The position numbers and the translations under genes were made by a program. A DNA stretch of 64,000 nt, taken from positions 4,539,001 through 4,603,000 of the forward strand of contig NC_060207.1 of NCBI RefSeq assembly GCF_021130785.1. The letters run 5' to 3'. Numbering within the stretch: position 1 is the stretch's first letter; the number at the start of each line of letters is the position of its first letter. Source of the DNA: Homalodisca vitripennis. Taxonomy: Eukaryota > Arthropoda > Insecta > Hemiptera > Cicadellidae. Below the pieces are notes generated by a model, which was given only the letters and a program-made list of their open reading frames with translations, was not told where the DNA came from and did not search any database. Shown one piece after another: positions 33,950 through 45,766 of this stretch.

Positions 33950-34070
33950 TAATAAATGTTGAATCACAAAAAGTACTTGCTCCGCCGTGAGTGTGCTAAC
34001 ACTAAATCACAGAGCCCTTATTCTTTTTACGTTTCAATTATTTAGTATTTGGCCGTTTCTGCCATATATT
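33950..34070 (-). repeat. tRNA-like SINE copy, internally deleted
   Basis: The minus strand shows the family 5' flank, the GGGCTCTGTG start and the GAGCAAGTACTTTTTGTGAT tail. The region between the D-arm and T-arm is shortened. (TA)n lies at 34071-34101. Confidence 0.7.
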
Positions 34071-34101
34071 TTAAATATATATATATATATATATATATAT
34101 T

Positions 34102-34985
34102 GATAAATTTTATTGAAAAATCGTGCAAAACTTATCTTGGTTCTTGAAAGTGAAGTACATTGTAGGTTTAAAAACAGTATTTTTTTATGCATTTGAAGGT
34201 CAGCTTGAAATTACAAGAATACCAAGATCATCCTCCATATTTTACGTTTCTTAATCTTATTTATTAGGTGTTAACATGATATAACTTTTATGGAATAAAA
34301 AATGTTAGAAAAATATTTCCTCTAAGTTTACTAATTTACAAGAGGTAATTTTACTATCTCACCATAAATATTATATCTTTGTATTTCCCAAAATTTCCCA
34401 CAAGGGTGGTTAATGTATTCAAACCCTAAAGGCTGTTTTTATTGTGTCCCATTCCAGCTTTTCCATACAGGTATTTCTGAAACTATTTTTTTTTCAAGGT
34501 TATAACGAGTGCAAAATATTTATAAATTTTATCAAATTGAGAAAAAGTTCTGAAATTACGTTATAAGAAAGTATGTAAGTACTTGGTAAATTCGATTTTA
34601 TTTTTCAACAACAGTACAATACACAGCTACAGTACAGTATATTCACTGCTGCCCTAAGACATGGTTAGGTTCCTAGGTGTTAAACCATTTTTATAGACGT
34701 TTTACTTACCAGTGGTTGTGAGAAGACTGAAAATGATACTAAATACTGAAATGGTAGACTACTAGTTGGAATCGATGTCTTCATCCCACTGGAGTGGATG
34801 TAACTTTTTATAATACACTGATGTAACGCAGGCACATAGATACCTAAATGTCACATCCGCACGCTTTTTTTACAACTTTTTACACTTCTATATTATCGTA
34901 TTGTTGTATTTACAAATATACATCCCACTGGTTTTCCCATTACAGGTAGTCATGGTAATATTCAAAACAATTAGTAGGGCACATA
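34102..34985. other. Intergenic DNA, nothing recognised
   Basis: AT-rich with no element ends or coding match seen. Confidence 0.45.
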
Positions 34986-34989
34986 CCTG

Positions 34990-35690
34990 ATCTGATCACT
35001 AACGGCAATGGTACGGGGTTATTTTCATAATTTTCCTCGAGTGGCACACTCTACACCTTTTACATATTCTACCTCTGCTGTCTGTTTCCTCATAAATCAC
35101 AATGTCATGTCTCCCGTGCCAGATGTGGTCAGGTGTGCTCTCGGGGTTCTCTAGCCAAGAACACAGCCAAGCAGAAATCATACAATGACACCTTCCTTCT
35201 CCCGGCTAACATTATACAAGTGCATAGCATTGTATCGTAGTCAGACTTTCATGTGCCATCGACAGTCTTCCTGTCACAGGGGTGATAGGCCTAAAGTTGG
35301 TCTGATCATGTCACCATTGTACTGTATGATGGGTGGAGGCTTGATTCTTTCTACATCACGTTTGTTCATAGAAATAGCCGTATCATTTTGATATGTACAA
35401 CACCTTTCTTTTTTCTTTCCATGCTCCAATCATAACTGCATTACTGTAGCGGGCGGTGGTTTCATCCTTTCTTTTTTTTAGTTTAGCATTAACTACTTAC
35501 GAGTCCTTGTGATGTGCTCTCAATGATTTAGTACAATATGTATAATTAGCAAGGAGCACTGATGCTAAATGAAAACTATTGTAAAAGTTGTCAAGATATT
35601 CTGTATGATCTAAGACAACTTTACCAACATGACCTTTACCCGAAGTAGGATCATTTTTACCACCATAGATATTGAACATTAATACAAGAC
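34990..35690 (-). pseudogene. piggyBac transposase fragment
   Basis: Minus-strand pieces in order are FNIYGGKNDPTSGKGHVGKV, VVLDHTEYLDNFYNSFHLAS (the core with D-N-F-Y), KPPPIIQYNGDM (cf. the K-P-x-x-I-x-x-YN-x-x-MGG block) and GRICKRCRVCHSRK, the start of the C-terminal zinc finger. Stops separate them. No termini were found. Confidence 0.75.
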
Positions 35691-36084
35691 CCTTATGCTC
35701 TGTTAACTATATAGTTTAATGCTGTACTCGTGTCTTTTCCCCTTTATGTACTGGCGGAATTGAAGTCTGCCCCATCACAAGATCATAGTCTTGTCTAGAG
35801 ACAACTTCTTCCCAGGATAATAGACAGAATTCATCTTTATGTTGAAATATCCTACAACATTTCTCACTTTGAATAGCCTATCATTTGTGAGTCATTTGAT
35901 AGGGACAAACAACTTAATATTATGAGGAATCTGCCCCTGCTCATGTGTTGTTTGAATGAGCCCCAAGTGAAAAGAGCCAGTGTGTCTTCCAATAGTCATT
36001 GCTTCTGTTCAGTTTTATTGTGCCTGTGTAGAGCAAGAGACTCGAACATAAACTCAAATAATGAAATAATCTGCGTTACTTCAT

Positions 36085-37099
36085 TTGCATACTATTTGTG
36101 TTTGGCATGATATACTGGATAACTTTAATACAGCAAGTAAAAACATTAATACTGTTCTCAGAGTTATTTGCAATTCATACAGATCCCTCAAAGAATATAT
36201 ACAAGGCTTACAAGAAAGGTTTGATCATTATGAGACAAAAGCCATGGAACTGTGCAAAATTAAGTCTGCCGCCTATAATTTAATTTCTAAAAGGTAAAAA
36301 AAGAAAAATCTGTTCATGGTGAATTAGGTGTTGTTAATGATATTGCCAGACTCAACAGGACATGATTTGTGATACATTTTATGTCAATCGACAAATTTTT
36401 AGTGAGCTAGACAACAAATTAAAAATTTATTTCAAGCACTTTGATGCCTTATACAAATGGTTCATTTTGACAAAAGAAGAAATTCGGAATAGAGCTTCCA
36501 TTTTGATAAAAAAGTATTCTTGCCAAAGATCTTTAAGAAAAAGTTGTTCATTTTAAGGTAATTGTAGAGACCCTTAATCTAAACTCTGTAAAAACTTTAG
36601 TTTTACCTATTTAGGATTAGTTGTTACTGACACTATTCAAAGTACACCTGTGCAATAATGAACAAAGAGTTTTTGAATTGAATTGAATATGTATTTGACT
36701 GTCCCTGTCACTGTTGCCAACGCTGAGAGACATTCATTATCCAAATTGAAGCTCATTAAGAACTATCTTCGAAACTCAATGGGACAAGAAAGGCTCAGTG
36801 ATTTGGCATTGCTTTCTATTGAAAATGAGCGAGCCAAAAAATCAACTTCCACCAGGTTATAAATGATTTTGCCTCGTCAAAAGCAAGAAAAAAATACTTT
36901 TAATAACAGTTATGCTTGATGAATCCTGAATAAATGTAAATGCAATAATCAATGTTTTTCTAACTCTAATCAATTCCAAAGATTCGAAGTTGATAAAAAA
37001 TGATGTGATAATCATCACATGATGTGTTAATCATTTTTCCCAAGGGGACCTCCAGTCAAGGCTTACCCCAGTGCCCCCATATTTCTAGTTATGGCCCTG
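36085..37099 (+). pseudogene. hAT transposase C-terminal part (ZMYM1-like)
   Basis: 36085-36297 reads WHDILDNFNTASKNI and SLKEYIQGLQERFDHYETKA. 36690-36850 reads YLTVPVTVANAERHSLSKLK, then LIKNYLRNSMGQERLSDLAL and SIENERAK, the hAT dimerisation domain. The 3' end CTAGTTATGGCCCTG at 37085-37099 is an inverted CAGGGCCATAACTAG, a typical hAT terminus. The N-terminal half and the opposite terminus were not found. Confidence 0.8.
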
Positions 37100-37711
37100 T
37101 GGTTTAACTGTCATTGATTGAACTGTAGGAAGGAAGACAAAAATAACTTATAAATCAACTGAATGAGATTAACCAAACACTTTGTTTAATTCAAACCACA
37201 AATTGTGAGAACCAGACGCAAAAAAATATAACTAAGCATATTGGAACTGAGCGGAGAAGCTACCTTTACTAAATATTGGTAATCTTAAAATTTGCTAACA
37301 TGAACCTTTATTCAAATTTTAAAATATTTATCATTTGATGCAATACATCAAGATGAAAAATGGTTATACTGAACTATAAAAACTTGTTTAGTTTAAGCAA
37401 TATATCTGTTAAATTGAAACTCAGTTTTGCTGTAACCTATTTCATAAAATAATGTAAAGAAAATGAAGTAAGAATCTGTTGTTCTTCTACTTTTCTTATA
37501 TATTTGTTTTGCTTATTTGCATTGTGGTCTGTTTTACATTTTGTATTTATAATTTAACTGATATCTTAATAAATAAATATTTCAGATACTTTAATTGCTT
37601 GCATTGAAATTAAAATCACCATTAGACCTAAAAGATGTATTTGTACCTAAACTATAGCAACTAAATTAAGAGTATAGGTAAATTCAGTGTACAACTGGTG
37701 ATAGCTAATTA
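37100..37711. other. Intergenic DNA downstream of CIAO2B
   Basis: Nothing recognised. Confidence 0.5.
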
Positions 37712-37717
37712 TTTATT
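37712..37717 (-). terminator. Polyadenylation signal of CIAO2B/galla-2
   Basis: AATAAA on the minus strand about 20 bases after the TAA at 37737-37739. Confidence 0.55.
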
Positions 37718-37736
37718 TACAGATTTACAGACTGGT

Positions 37737-38006
37737 TTACTCTTCAACATCTATGCACTGGTTTATAACTTGTATGAGACTTGTGTTTTCCAGTGCTGCC
37801 GCTACTCTCTCTTTGTCAGCCAACTGTTTGTTGATGGCGTGTTCGGACTCGTGGGTGCCTGGTGATACCTTTACCTCTATTTTAAATCTCGGTGGCAAAG
37901 TGCGTAATAGCCTAACTTGAAGGGACAGTCCAATTAACGTAGCCATACTGCAATGGGGAATCGTGGGAGTGAACATTACTTGGACTTCATTTTTCTTGTT
38001 GTCGAC
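37737..38006 (-). CDS. CIAO2B: CIAO2B/galla-2 exon 3 (MIP18 domain core)
   Basis: CIAO2B (FAM96B, MIP18; galla-2 in flies) is part of the cytosolic iron-sulfur targeting complex, which with CIAO1 and MMS19 delivers clusters to nuclear and cytosolic enzymes. This exon follows the acceptor CTTTTTAG in phase 0 and encodes 89 residues to TAA. It reads [20 protein letters not shown], then [20 protein letters not shown], and [44 protein letters not shown], with the reactive Cys, and [25 protein letters not shown] are diagnostic. [20 protein letters not shown] is closer to CIAO2B than to CIAO2A. Confidence 0.97.
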   Translation of the reverse strand, partial: VDNKKNEVQVMFTPTIPHCSMATLIGLSLQVRLLRTLPPRFKIEVKVSPGTHESEHAINKQLADKERVAAALENTSLIQVINQCIDVEE

Positions 38007-38639
38007 CTAAAAAGAAAAATACTCTTAACAGCTGAAACAAGTATTTTAATTCTAAAATTTCAAAATATCGGTAAATATAACTAGAACTTTACATTTTATT
38101 GTTATACTGAACATAAAAACAATTTGCTCAGAATTGTTATAATAAAATTAACATTGCCAAACTATTCTAAGCTTTATTATTAGCAACCTAACACAATTAA
38201 TGACTAAAAATGTATTTTAGATAATGTAACCGTGCTGCTATGAGGAACGGCTTAGTTAGTGAAGCATAGAAAACTTGGATTTTATTTTTGTAGTCAACAT
38301 GAAGACAATATCGTTGTAACGTTTCTACAGTTAGCGTCTATACTGCAAGATATATTGTACATGTAAACATAATTGAAATTCTCCTTTGACATCAACTGGA
38401 GAATTGGTTGTCTTGATAAAGTAACCATGCTATAGTTATTAAGATGTAATAACAATTAGCTGACTCAGTCAGCAGAGGTAAACTATACTTAATCCCCTTT
38501 ATGTATTTCAATGGTTAACACCAATGTACATGAGAATACATATGTATATATATTTATATATGAACACTGCAAAAACATGGCTAGAAATAATATTTTGATG
38601 ACTTTAAAGTATATAACATTGAACAAACAACAATTCCAA
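38007..38639. other. CIAO2B intron 2, no gene seen
   Basis: Unremarkable AT-rich sequence before the inserted LINE. Confidence 0.5.
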
Positions 38640-40195
38640 GCACCAAACCAGAAGAACTTATCTATCCCCTTACTGATATCTACAATAAATCTTTCAACGA
38701 AGGACACTTTCCCTCAGCACTGAACATATCAAAAATCTATCCTAAATTTAAGACTGGCAGTAAATCAGAATTAAGTAATTACAGACCCATTTCATTACTA
38801 CAAACTGTCTCAAAACTTTGTGAGAAAATTGATCTTGTTAGGCTATTAGAACATTGAAGGTTGAACAATCTGTTAAGCAGCTCTCAGCATGGCTTCGTCA
38901 ATGGCAAGTCAACAACTACAGCAATGATTGATAGAATCAGTGACTGACAGCATACAAAAAGGCAACCTGACTACAGCTATCTTCTTGAATATGAGCAAGA
39001 CTTTCGACTGCTTGGGTCATGACCTCATACAGAAGAAACTAAAAGCACTTGGTGTAACAGAAACAGCTCTGAAATGGTTCGAAAGCTACCTCAAAGACAG
39101 AAGTCAAATAGTCGAACTAAAGTCTAATGAAAAAGGGTTGACTAAAGCATTCCGATCACAACCCCGTCCTATACATAGAGGTGTGCCACAGGGATCCATG
39201 CTGGGTCAAGTGCTTTTTATTCTTTTTACTAATGACCTTCCAGAATACTTACATGAATATGCTAAAACTTTGATGTACGCTGACGATACAACCTTAATCC
39301 TTGACAACAATACACCTGAAAACCTTAGTGTAAATGCTTTTATTGCGGTCAACATGGCATATCAATATTGTGATGGAAATGACTTAGTGGTTAACCCCTC
39401 TAAAACTAACCAACTAGGGTTTGGGAGAAGAACAGGACAAATTAATTGCTCACCAGAAGTTAACTTGGTTGAACAAACCAAATTCCTCGGAATTACAATT
39501 GACTCAAGCTTATCCTGGACACCCCATATTGACCAGCTATGCAATAGACTAAACTCAAGCCTATATGCACTCAAAGAGGTTAAAGAAATTGGTGATCTGA
39601 CTACAGCACGTACTGCCTATTTTGCTCTATTTGAGGCACATGTAAGATACGGTCTAGCTGTATGGGGAGGGACATCAAATGCTAACATGACCAGAATTCT
39701 AATCCTTCAAAAAAAGGCAATAAGAATACTTGCAAACCTTCATTTCCGGGAAAGCTGCAGAGAGGTCTTTGCAACATTAAAGATCTTGACCGTGACCGCT
39801 CTCTACATACAAGAAGTTATTTTATATGTTCAGAGAGAAAACCTATCAAGGCTTGAAGACCTGCACTATTACAACACCCGCAACTCAACTATGTATCCAC
39901 TGCCCATTCACCACTTAGCACAGTATGAAAAAAACCATCCTACATAGAAAGAAAGCTGAGCAACTGTCTACCGATAGAAATAAGAACGAAGAAGGGGAAA
40001 CAGCTAAAGACTGAACTCCATAAACTGCTCTCACACCAGGCCATCTACACACTTGAAGAATTTTACCAAATGACCAATCATGGACATTAATATTCTACTC
40101 TAAATGTTTTATGTCACTAATTAATTAGGTTTATTAATTTTTGACACTATCTCTGTACTTGATGTATATGAATAAAGAACATTTTGACTTTGACA
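38640..40195 (+). mobile_element. 5'-truncated jockey-like LINE
   Basis: 38928-39947 is open for 339 codons and covers most of the reverse transcriptase: SKTFDCLGH, HRGVPQGSMLGQVLF, LMYADDTTLILD and FLGITIDSSLSWTPHIDQ. Upstream, 38644-38850 holds ISKIYPKFKTGSKSELSNYR in another frame. Motif A reads FLNMSKTFD where a LDxSKAFD-type string is expected, so the catalytic Asp is Asn. The 3' end is AATAAAGAACATTTTGACTT plus a second TTTGAC unit. It is inserted antisense in CIAO2B intron 2. Confidence 0.88.
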
Positions 40196-40613
40196 AACAC
40201 TACACGATCGCAACATATTTGTTCTGCTGTATATTAGAATTTGTTTTCCATATATTTTGAATTGTAACGGACATTTAGTTTGTTCAAATTAATAAGCAAT
40301 ACTGTTTGAAAATAGTTTTGATTGCACCTGAGGACACAATGAGTATACCTCTTCACCTAGATTACACCATATTTTGTAGTCTAGTTGTCTCTGACGTCGA
40401 AACAATGTAAAGAGTTCATTTTGAGCATCTTCATCACCAACTTTTGTTTGTTCTCTTCAGATTCAAAGAGTCAAGTCTGTGACAGTGTCATTCCAGCCGC
40501 TGTACAAAGAGGAAGGTGAACTGGAGCTACTTCAACATTCAAACGAATCAACTTTTCCTACCATAGCTGGAATTAATTTTTCTCAACATTAATTCCATGT
40601 GAATTCTACTTAC
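40196..40613. other. CIAO2B intron 2 with dispersed repeat
   Basis: 40325-40408 resembles 8840-8913 (GATTACACCATATTTTGTAG). A following open stretch after CTCTTCAG (40460-40560) is not clearly an exon. Confidence 0.4.
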
Positions 40614-40693
40614 CTCTATGTATTTCTGCTCGATAACATTCAACTCTTCAAGTGTGAGAGGATGTTCTGGATCGTTGAGGTTACGAATAAGAT
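40614..40693 (-). CDS. CIAO2B: CIAO2B/galla-2 exon 2
   Basis: 80 bases. Acceptor TATTTCATAG, donor GAG|GTAAGT. Two bases complete an Asp codon from exon 1, then [20 protein letters not shown] and EQKYIE. The D-L-I-R-x-(I/L)[16 protein letters not shown] block is one of the most conserved parts of the MIP18 family. It ends in phase 0, matching exon 3. Confidence 0.96.
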
Positions 40694-42018
40694 CTATGAA
40701 ATATTAAGAAGAAATATAAATCACAATGACATAAAAAAAATTTTTAGATTTCCAGTTAAAGCCCAAGATTGTGCATAATACATAAGACTAAAATATACTT
40801 TATAGTTATATATTAGTTTCGACAGATTTTTTTATCCATTAAGGAAATTGTTGATCAATACTCATATAGAAATAACTCAATTTTGAATAAGTAAAAATTA
40901 TATGTTTTCATTAAAAGTAAGAATAAACAAAAGACAGTCCTCCTTTATTGTTGAATTTCTCACTTTACAAATATAATTAATATGCATCCAACAGTCTTTC
41001 AGTTTTTTGTTTTATGTTGTTAAGTGCTCTTTACAATTAATGAAGTACAAAAGACTTTTTTTTCCTAAATAATTTATAATAATGTTGAAAATACTGAAAA
41101 GCATTTGGAAACATACTAATCATATTTTTAAAATAGGACATTTCCCACAGTTGGATGACCAAAAATAAGATTGTACAAGGACATGAGAGTTGACATTGTT
41201 ATTATGGGGTTACAATCAAGACAGCTGTTCTCAAGTACCGGCTCTATTAACATGACCCCAAGTTTTTCTGCAATTTTAAGCCCTCATGCAGTTTTGCATC
41301 CTTATTTTTATATGTACAATTATGAGAAATATCTTATTTTAAAGATATAATTAAAAATACCCAAACCACCATTCAGTTTTTCTCAATATTTTTATTGGTT
41401 TCTCAGGGAAAACATCTCAAACTTTGTTTCAATAATAAAAAGTACACACTCAATATAAACTAAAAAGCGTTTGGAACCATATTAGTTATATCTTTAAAAT
41501 GAGACATCACATACAGTGCTAAGATAAAAAATAAGGGGTAAAACTTTGAGGTTAAACATTGTTCTTACAGCGAAAAAGTCAAGGTCATTTTACTTTGTCC
41601 ATTTGGGGTTTAACTTGATGGATGTAATTCTATTCCTCACTTTTCTAAATTATGTTTCACTGGCTTGAGAGTGACAATTTGTTAAACATATATAATTAAT
41701 CAACTTGTCAGTGTTTGGTATACTTACAAAGTCAAAAGAAAAGGCTGATGAAATATTTACAAAATATTAAATTGGGAAAGTCAAGGATGTCAGAGATCAA
41801 TCGTTGCAAACTGATTCAAATCGTTATTTTGGTTTTGTAAAACCTGTAATACCTTTAATGGCCTTTTTATAATCAAGTAAGCAATTCCAGTGCATCAAAT
41901 TTTAGTTTCAGCTTGCTGGGATATTAAAAATATTACAGCTGATGTACAACATGTCAAGTAATATGTTGTCAAAATCACTTCTTGTTTACATAAATAATAA
42001 ATTTGAAAACAAACTCAA
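40694..42018. other. CIAO2B intron 1, upstream of the nested ORF
   Basis: No coding match or element ends. TATA-like strings occur (for example near 41693), but no promoter can be assigned. TAAAAAGCGTTTGGAACCAT at 41461 resembles GAAAAGCATTTGGAAACATA at 41096, a diverged duplication. Confidence 0.45.
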
Positions 42019-45000
42019 ATGTTTGTTTTGGTTATGATTTTGTTAATTTTTAAAATTTGTTGTGAACAAAGTGAAATAACAAGAGCTTACTTTAATGGGA
42101 ACAGTAACTTTTTAAAATTACTGTCTACACCAAAAGAGTACTCAGTTTTAGAAAGCAAACAACAAAGTGAAAAAAACAATAAACAACAAACTAATAATAA
42201 TTTTTTAATTGACGATGATTTGGAATTCTCTCCGGAAAAGTGCGACAAAATATTACTAGATAACCGTGATGCTGAGTTTATTGGTCAAGGGAAGGGAATA
42301 AAACGCTTTGCACAAGAATGCACCACAGCTCAAGAAATTCTGGACGAGTATAACGAAGAATTATCTTTTGGGTCTGTGTTAAATCAAAAGGAAATAAAAC
42401 CAAAATGTGTAGAAAAATGTAGTACCAGTAGTTATTTCACTACTAACCACAAGAAAAGACAAGTTTTCCATAAAAACATGTTAAAAAAATTATCTAATAA
42501 AAGTATACAAAACGTTAATAAGAACCACCACAAGTTAAAGTCCTGTTGTAGTCACCACAAGCATTATCCATCACACAGAAGAGACCTTTCTTCAGACTTG
42601 GTTGCATCTGACCTGAGTGCCAAAAGAATCAGTTACTATGGAGATCATGACAGAATGGATATTTCAGAATACAGACCTGGTTATGGCATTGATCAAAACA
42701 TACATACAGACAATAAACAAAGAAAACCCAATAATGAGCCTCCCATATCATCAGATGATTACGCTCATGACACAGATCTTAACCAAATGCACTCTTCAAA
42801 TGAAAATAGTACATCGTTTTCAATCTTAGAGCCTAATTTATCAACTAAGGATATTTCAACTGATATCACAACTGGAAACGTGTTGCACAATTTAATTTTT
42901 CCACACTATAATAAAACCAGTATTTATGTCAAAACTACAACAAATATTCCGGATTTTTCGATACCAACCATAATTAACGGAACGACAAAAAATAATGACA
43001 AATCACAAAACCTGACTTCAACTGCTAAAGTTATACTAAACACAAACCTACTAATAAGTACAACACCATCAAAACTTACTGATTCGGGATTTACTGATAC
43101 AGGATTGCCAACAAACGTTACCATCCCAGTTAAAAAAGGAATGACAGAGGACTCTTGCATTTCACTGTTAGAACAATCATCTATAAATGAAAATGTTGGT
43201 GAATTAACAGGTGGGTGCATTACTACTATCAATCAAATAACAGAAGGTAAGCATTTTCCCACTTCAATTCCAAAAAACCTAGGTGAAACTTTTGATAATA
43301 TTAAAACTGAAACCAGCTTACCTGCCAAAGCAGAAATCCTATTGGAAATTACATCATCAACAAAATCTTTTGATATTATCACATCACTAATAAACGAACT
43401 GAACTATTCTAGACTTGATAAGTCCAGTATAAACAAAAGATTTTTAGAAACGACAAATTTGGATTCTACTAGCTGTGAACCAAATAGTACCGATAAATAT
43501 ATTTTAATAAATCTTTTAATGGATGAGCAAAATCAAAGTTCAGAGCACCCATCAAATACATTACAAACAGACGCTGACGCGAGTAATGGTGAAAGTGTAA
43601 AAAATGCACTATTCAACATTTTCAATTTTACTGAACAAGTCTATACATCTAATATTACAAATTTTACATTGTCTGATGATCTTTATTATGATACCACAAT
43701 CCCATTAAATAGCAGCTTCTTTAGTTTTTCCATTAATAACTCATTTCAGAGCACATTATCCCTTTCAACCAATAACGTTTATACTGAGTGCCATAATATA
43801 ACACTCATTAATTCAATGACTGATTCTACTTCAGATCAAGACTTCAGCTCATCTCCTAACCAAACTGATCAAATGCCGTTACCTACTTTAGCAGGTACGT
43901 TTTCTGACAATTCATTGCTGGCCACCACAGCAAGCTTGTCTGATATTTTGACAGATCAGAACTTAGAAAACAAGTCAAATAATTTTTATGAACATGAAAA
44001 TATTACTGGTCAAGAAAATTTACCCACTCAAACAAATCCCGGAGTGGATTTAACTCCAACTTTTACAGAATTAAAGGCCACAGATAGTTTAAATATAGAA
44101 AGTCAGACTTCTCAAGTTAATGATAGGCTTTATTCAACGTTGAGTCCAGGAATTTCTCCTACAGCATTTAGTTCTCCTAGGTTTGGGGAGTCAGATGATT
44201 TGAAATATTGTCTATCACTTTTCTGCATAAAAGATATTTTTAATCAAACAGCAGTTACCGATGCAAATGGAGAAACAATCTCTAATTTAAATAAAGAGAC
44301 ACACCCTAAATTTACTACTTATACCACATCTAAAGGTACAGTTTATAGTCCACATTCGCCTTTGCCAGGAAAAAAGCAATACATAATGCCTGAGAATTAT
44401 AAATTTAACAATAATGTTCCCACAATTGATCCATGTCTTCCCCAAGAGAGAAAAGGTATTAAATCGAAAGCAAAAGCACCCCTGGACAGTGTAACACTTA
44501 AAAGTATATATTATGCTTTCCACATTAACAAAACAAGTAAAGAACATGAGAAATACTCCTTACGTTTTGTTTCAGGCATTCAACATACGACTAAGTCAGT
44601 TGGCCATCTTCACGAGATAATTCGAAAAATAAACAACACTATAAATAAAGTTAAGAAAGGCCATGGAACTACAAAGTCACCAATAATTAAGTTAACCCAT
44701 CATCAACAAGAAGCAACACCAGCTATTTCAGTAATAAAGAAAATGTTAGGATTACCGCCCAAAAATGCCAAGGTCAAGTCTTCCACAAATACTAGTAAAC
44801 ATTTTGTTATTCCAGAAGAATGTTTAACTCAAGGACCAAAAGGAAATAAAGCACATCCTTTCAGACATAAGGGTGGTGATCCAGGAAACCACTACTTGCA
44901 CGGAAAACCCAAACTGATGACGTTGGAGAGTAACGCTTCTACTGTAGAGTATCCCTCACAATTTTCCAACTATTCCAATGAAACAACTTGGTCAACAGAT

Positions 45001-45168
45001 GACACAAAACCTTCAGAGATACCGTCAGAGGAACCATTCATCCCAAGAGTAAAAGGACACTTCAGTAAATTGTTAAACACCAGTTATACTGGTCTTGAAG
45101 ACTCTACTACGTGTCCCAGTGACAACGATATTAAGGAAATTCTCCCTCAAAAAGCACGTCTAAAATGA
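42019..45168 (+). CDS. Orphan single-exon gene: predicted secreted Ser/Thr/Asn-rich protein, 1049 aa
   Basis: I do not recognise this protein. An uninterrupted 3150-base frame in DNA this AT-rich is very unlikely by chance. An in-frame TGA at 42004-42006 lies just upstream of the first ATG, so the start looks genuine. Residues 1-15 (MFVLVMILLIFKICC) form a hydrophobic signal-peptide-like run. The rest is hydrophilic and probably disordered, with about two dozen N-x-S/T sites, Thr/Ser-rich stretches (mucin-like, roughly residues 260-760), a His/Cys/Lys patch (HHKLKSCCSHHKHYPSHRRD, near residue 180) and several dibasic sites (KKR, AKR, NKR). A Lys-rich C-terminal part (about 810-950) contains GIKSKAKAPLDSV and KGNKAHPFRHKGGDPGNHYL. 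There is no transposase, RT or gag motif. It is nested antisense in CIAO2B intron 1. A secreted, glycosylated product is inference. Confidence 0.75.
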   Translation: MFVLVMILLIFKICCEQSEITRAYFNGNSNFLKLLSTPKEYSVLESKQQSEKNNKQQTNNNFLIDDDLEFSPEKCDKILLDNRDAEFIGQGKGIKRFAQECTTAQEILDEYNEELSFGSVLNQKEIKPKCVEKCSTSSYFTTNHKKRQVFHKNMLKKLSNKSIQNVNKNHHKLKSCCSHHKHYPSHRRDLSSDLVASDLSAKRISYYGDHDRMDISEYRPGYGIDQNIHTDNKQRKPNNEPPISSDDYAHDTDLNQMHSSNENSTSFSILEPNLSTKDISTDITTGNVLHNLIFPHYNKTSIYVKTTTNIPDFSIPTIINGTTKNNDKSQNLTSTAKVILNTNLLISTTPSKLTDSGFTDTGLPTNVTIPVKKGMTEDSCISLLEQSSINENVGELTGGCITTINQITEGKHFPTSIPKNLGETFDNIKTETSLPAKAEILLEITSSTKSFDIITSLINELNYSRLDKSSINKRFLETTNLDSTSCEPNSTDKYILINLLMDEQNQSSEHPSNTLQTDADASNGESVKNALFNIFNFTEQVYTSNITNFTLSDDLYYDTTIPLNSSFFSFSINNSFQSTLSLSTNNVYTECHNITLINSMTDSTSDQDFSSSPNQTDQMPLPTLAGTFSDNSLLATTASLSDILTDQNLENKSNNFYEHENITGQENLPTQTNPGVDLTPTFTELKATDSLNIESQTSQVNDRLYSTLSPGISPTAFSSPRFGESDDLKYCLSLFCIKDIFNQTAVTDANGETISNLNKETHPKFTTYTTSKGTVYSPHSPLPGKKQYIMPENYKFNNNVPTIDPCLPQERKGIKSKAKAPLDSVTLKSIYYAFHINKTSKEHEKYSLRFVSGIQHTTKSVGHLHEIIRKINNTINKVKKGHGTTKSPIIKLTHHQQEATPAISVIKKMLGLPPKNAKVKSSTNTSKHFVIPEECLTQGPKGNKAHPFRHKGGDPGNHYLHGKPKLMTLESNASTVEYPSQFSNYSNETTWSTDDTKPSEIPSEEPFIPRVKGHFSKLLNTSYTGLEDSTTCPSDNDIKEILPQKARLK

Positions 45169-45363
45169 ATTACTATAAAGAAGGGAAAGTTTACAGTAAC
45201 TAATGTCAAGGTTGGAATTTATTAAGTTGTCTAGTTGGTATGTATTAATTATTATAATACTGAGGAATACATACAAAATATAGGCTATTATAGCATGTAT
45301 AAAAAAGAATGTTGACATTTTATTCTGAAATAATTATTTTGTAAATAATATGTAATAATTAAT

Positions 45364-45486
<123 letters not shown>

Positions 45487-45715
45487 TTATTAAATTTGTA
45501 TAAATGGCAATAGCCAAATTTAATTTCAATAAACATTGAATCACAAAAAGTACTTGCTCTGCCGGAACTTGAACCCGGATCTCTCACTTGCCGGTTGAAT
45601 GTGCTACCATTACACCACAGGGCCCTTACTTTTTACGATTCAATTATTTTGTACTTAGCCGTGTCTGTTGCATATGCGTTAAATAACCAAACTAACATAT
45701 AATCAGAAGACCAAA
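45487..45715 (-). repeat. tRNA-like SINE copy
   Basis: The minus strand shows AGGGCCCTGTGGTGTAATGG, a B-box GGTTCAAGTTCC and the tail with AGTACTTTTTGTGATTCAAT. It shares upstream flank with the copies near 5000 (TTTGGTCTTC, ATATGTTAGTTT, AAAATAATTGAATCGTAAAA), so the repeated unit is longer than its tRNA-like head. Confidence 0.75.
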
Positions 45716-45766
45716 ACCATTTCCTTTCCTGTATAAACAAGAGAAAAGGGTTAGACTAGGACTTTT

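Noticed and set aside
40460..40560. Exon after CTCTTCAG reading IQRVKSVTVSFQPLYKEEGE
   Set aside because: No convincing donor or partner exon and no family match; it follows a dispersed repeat.
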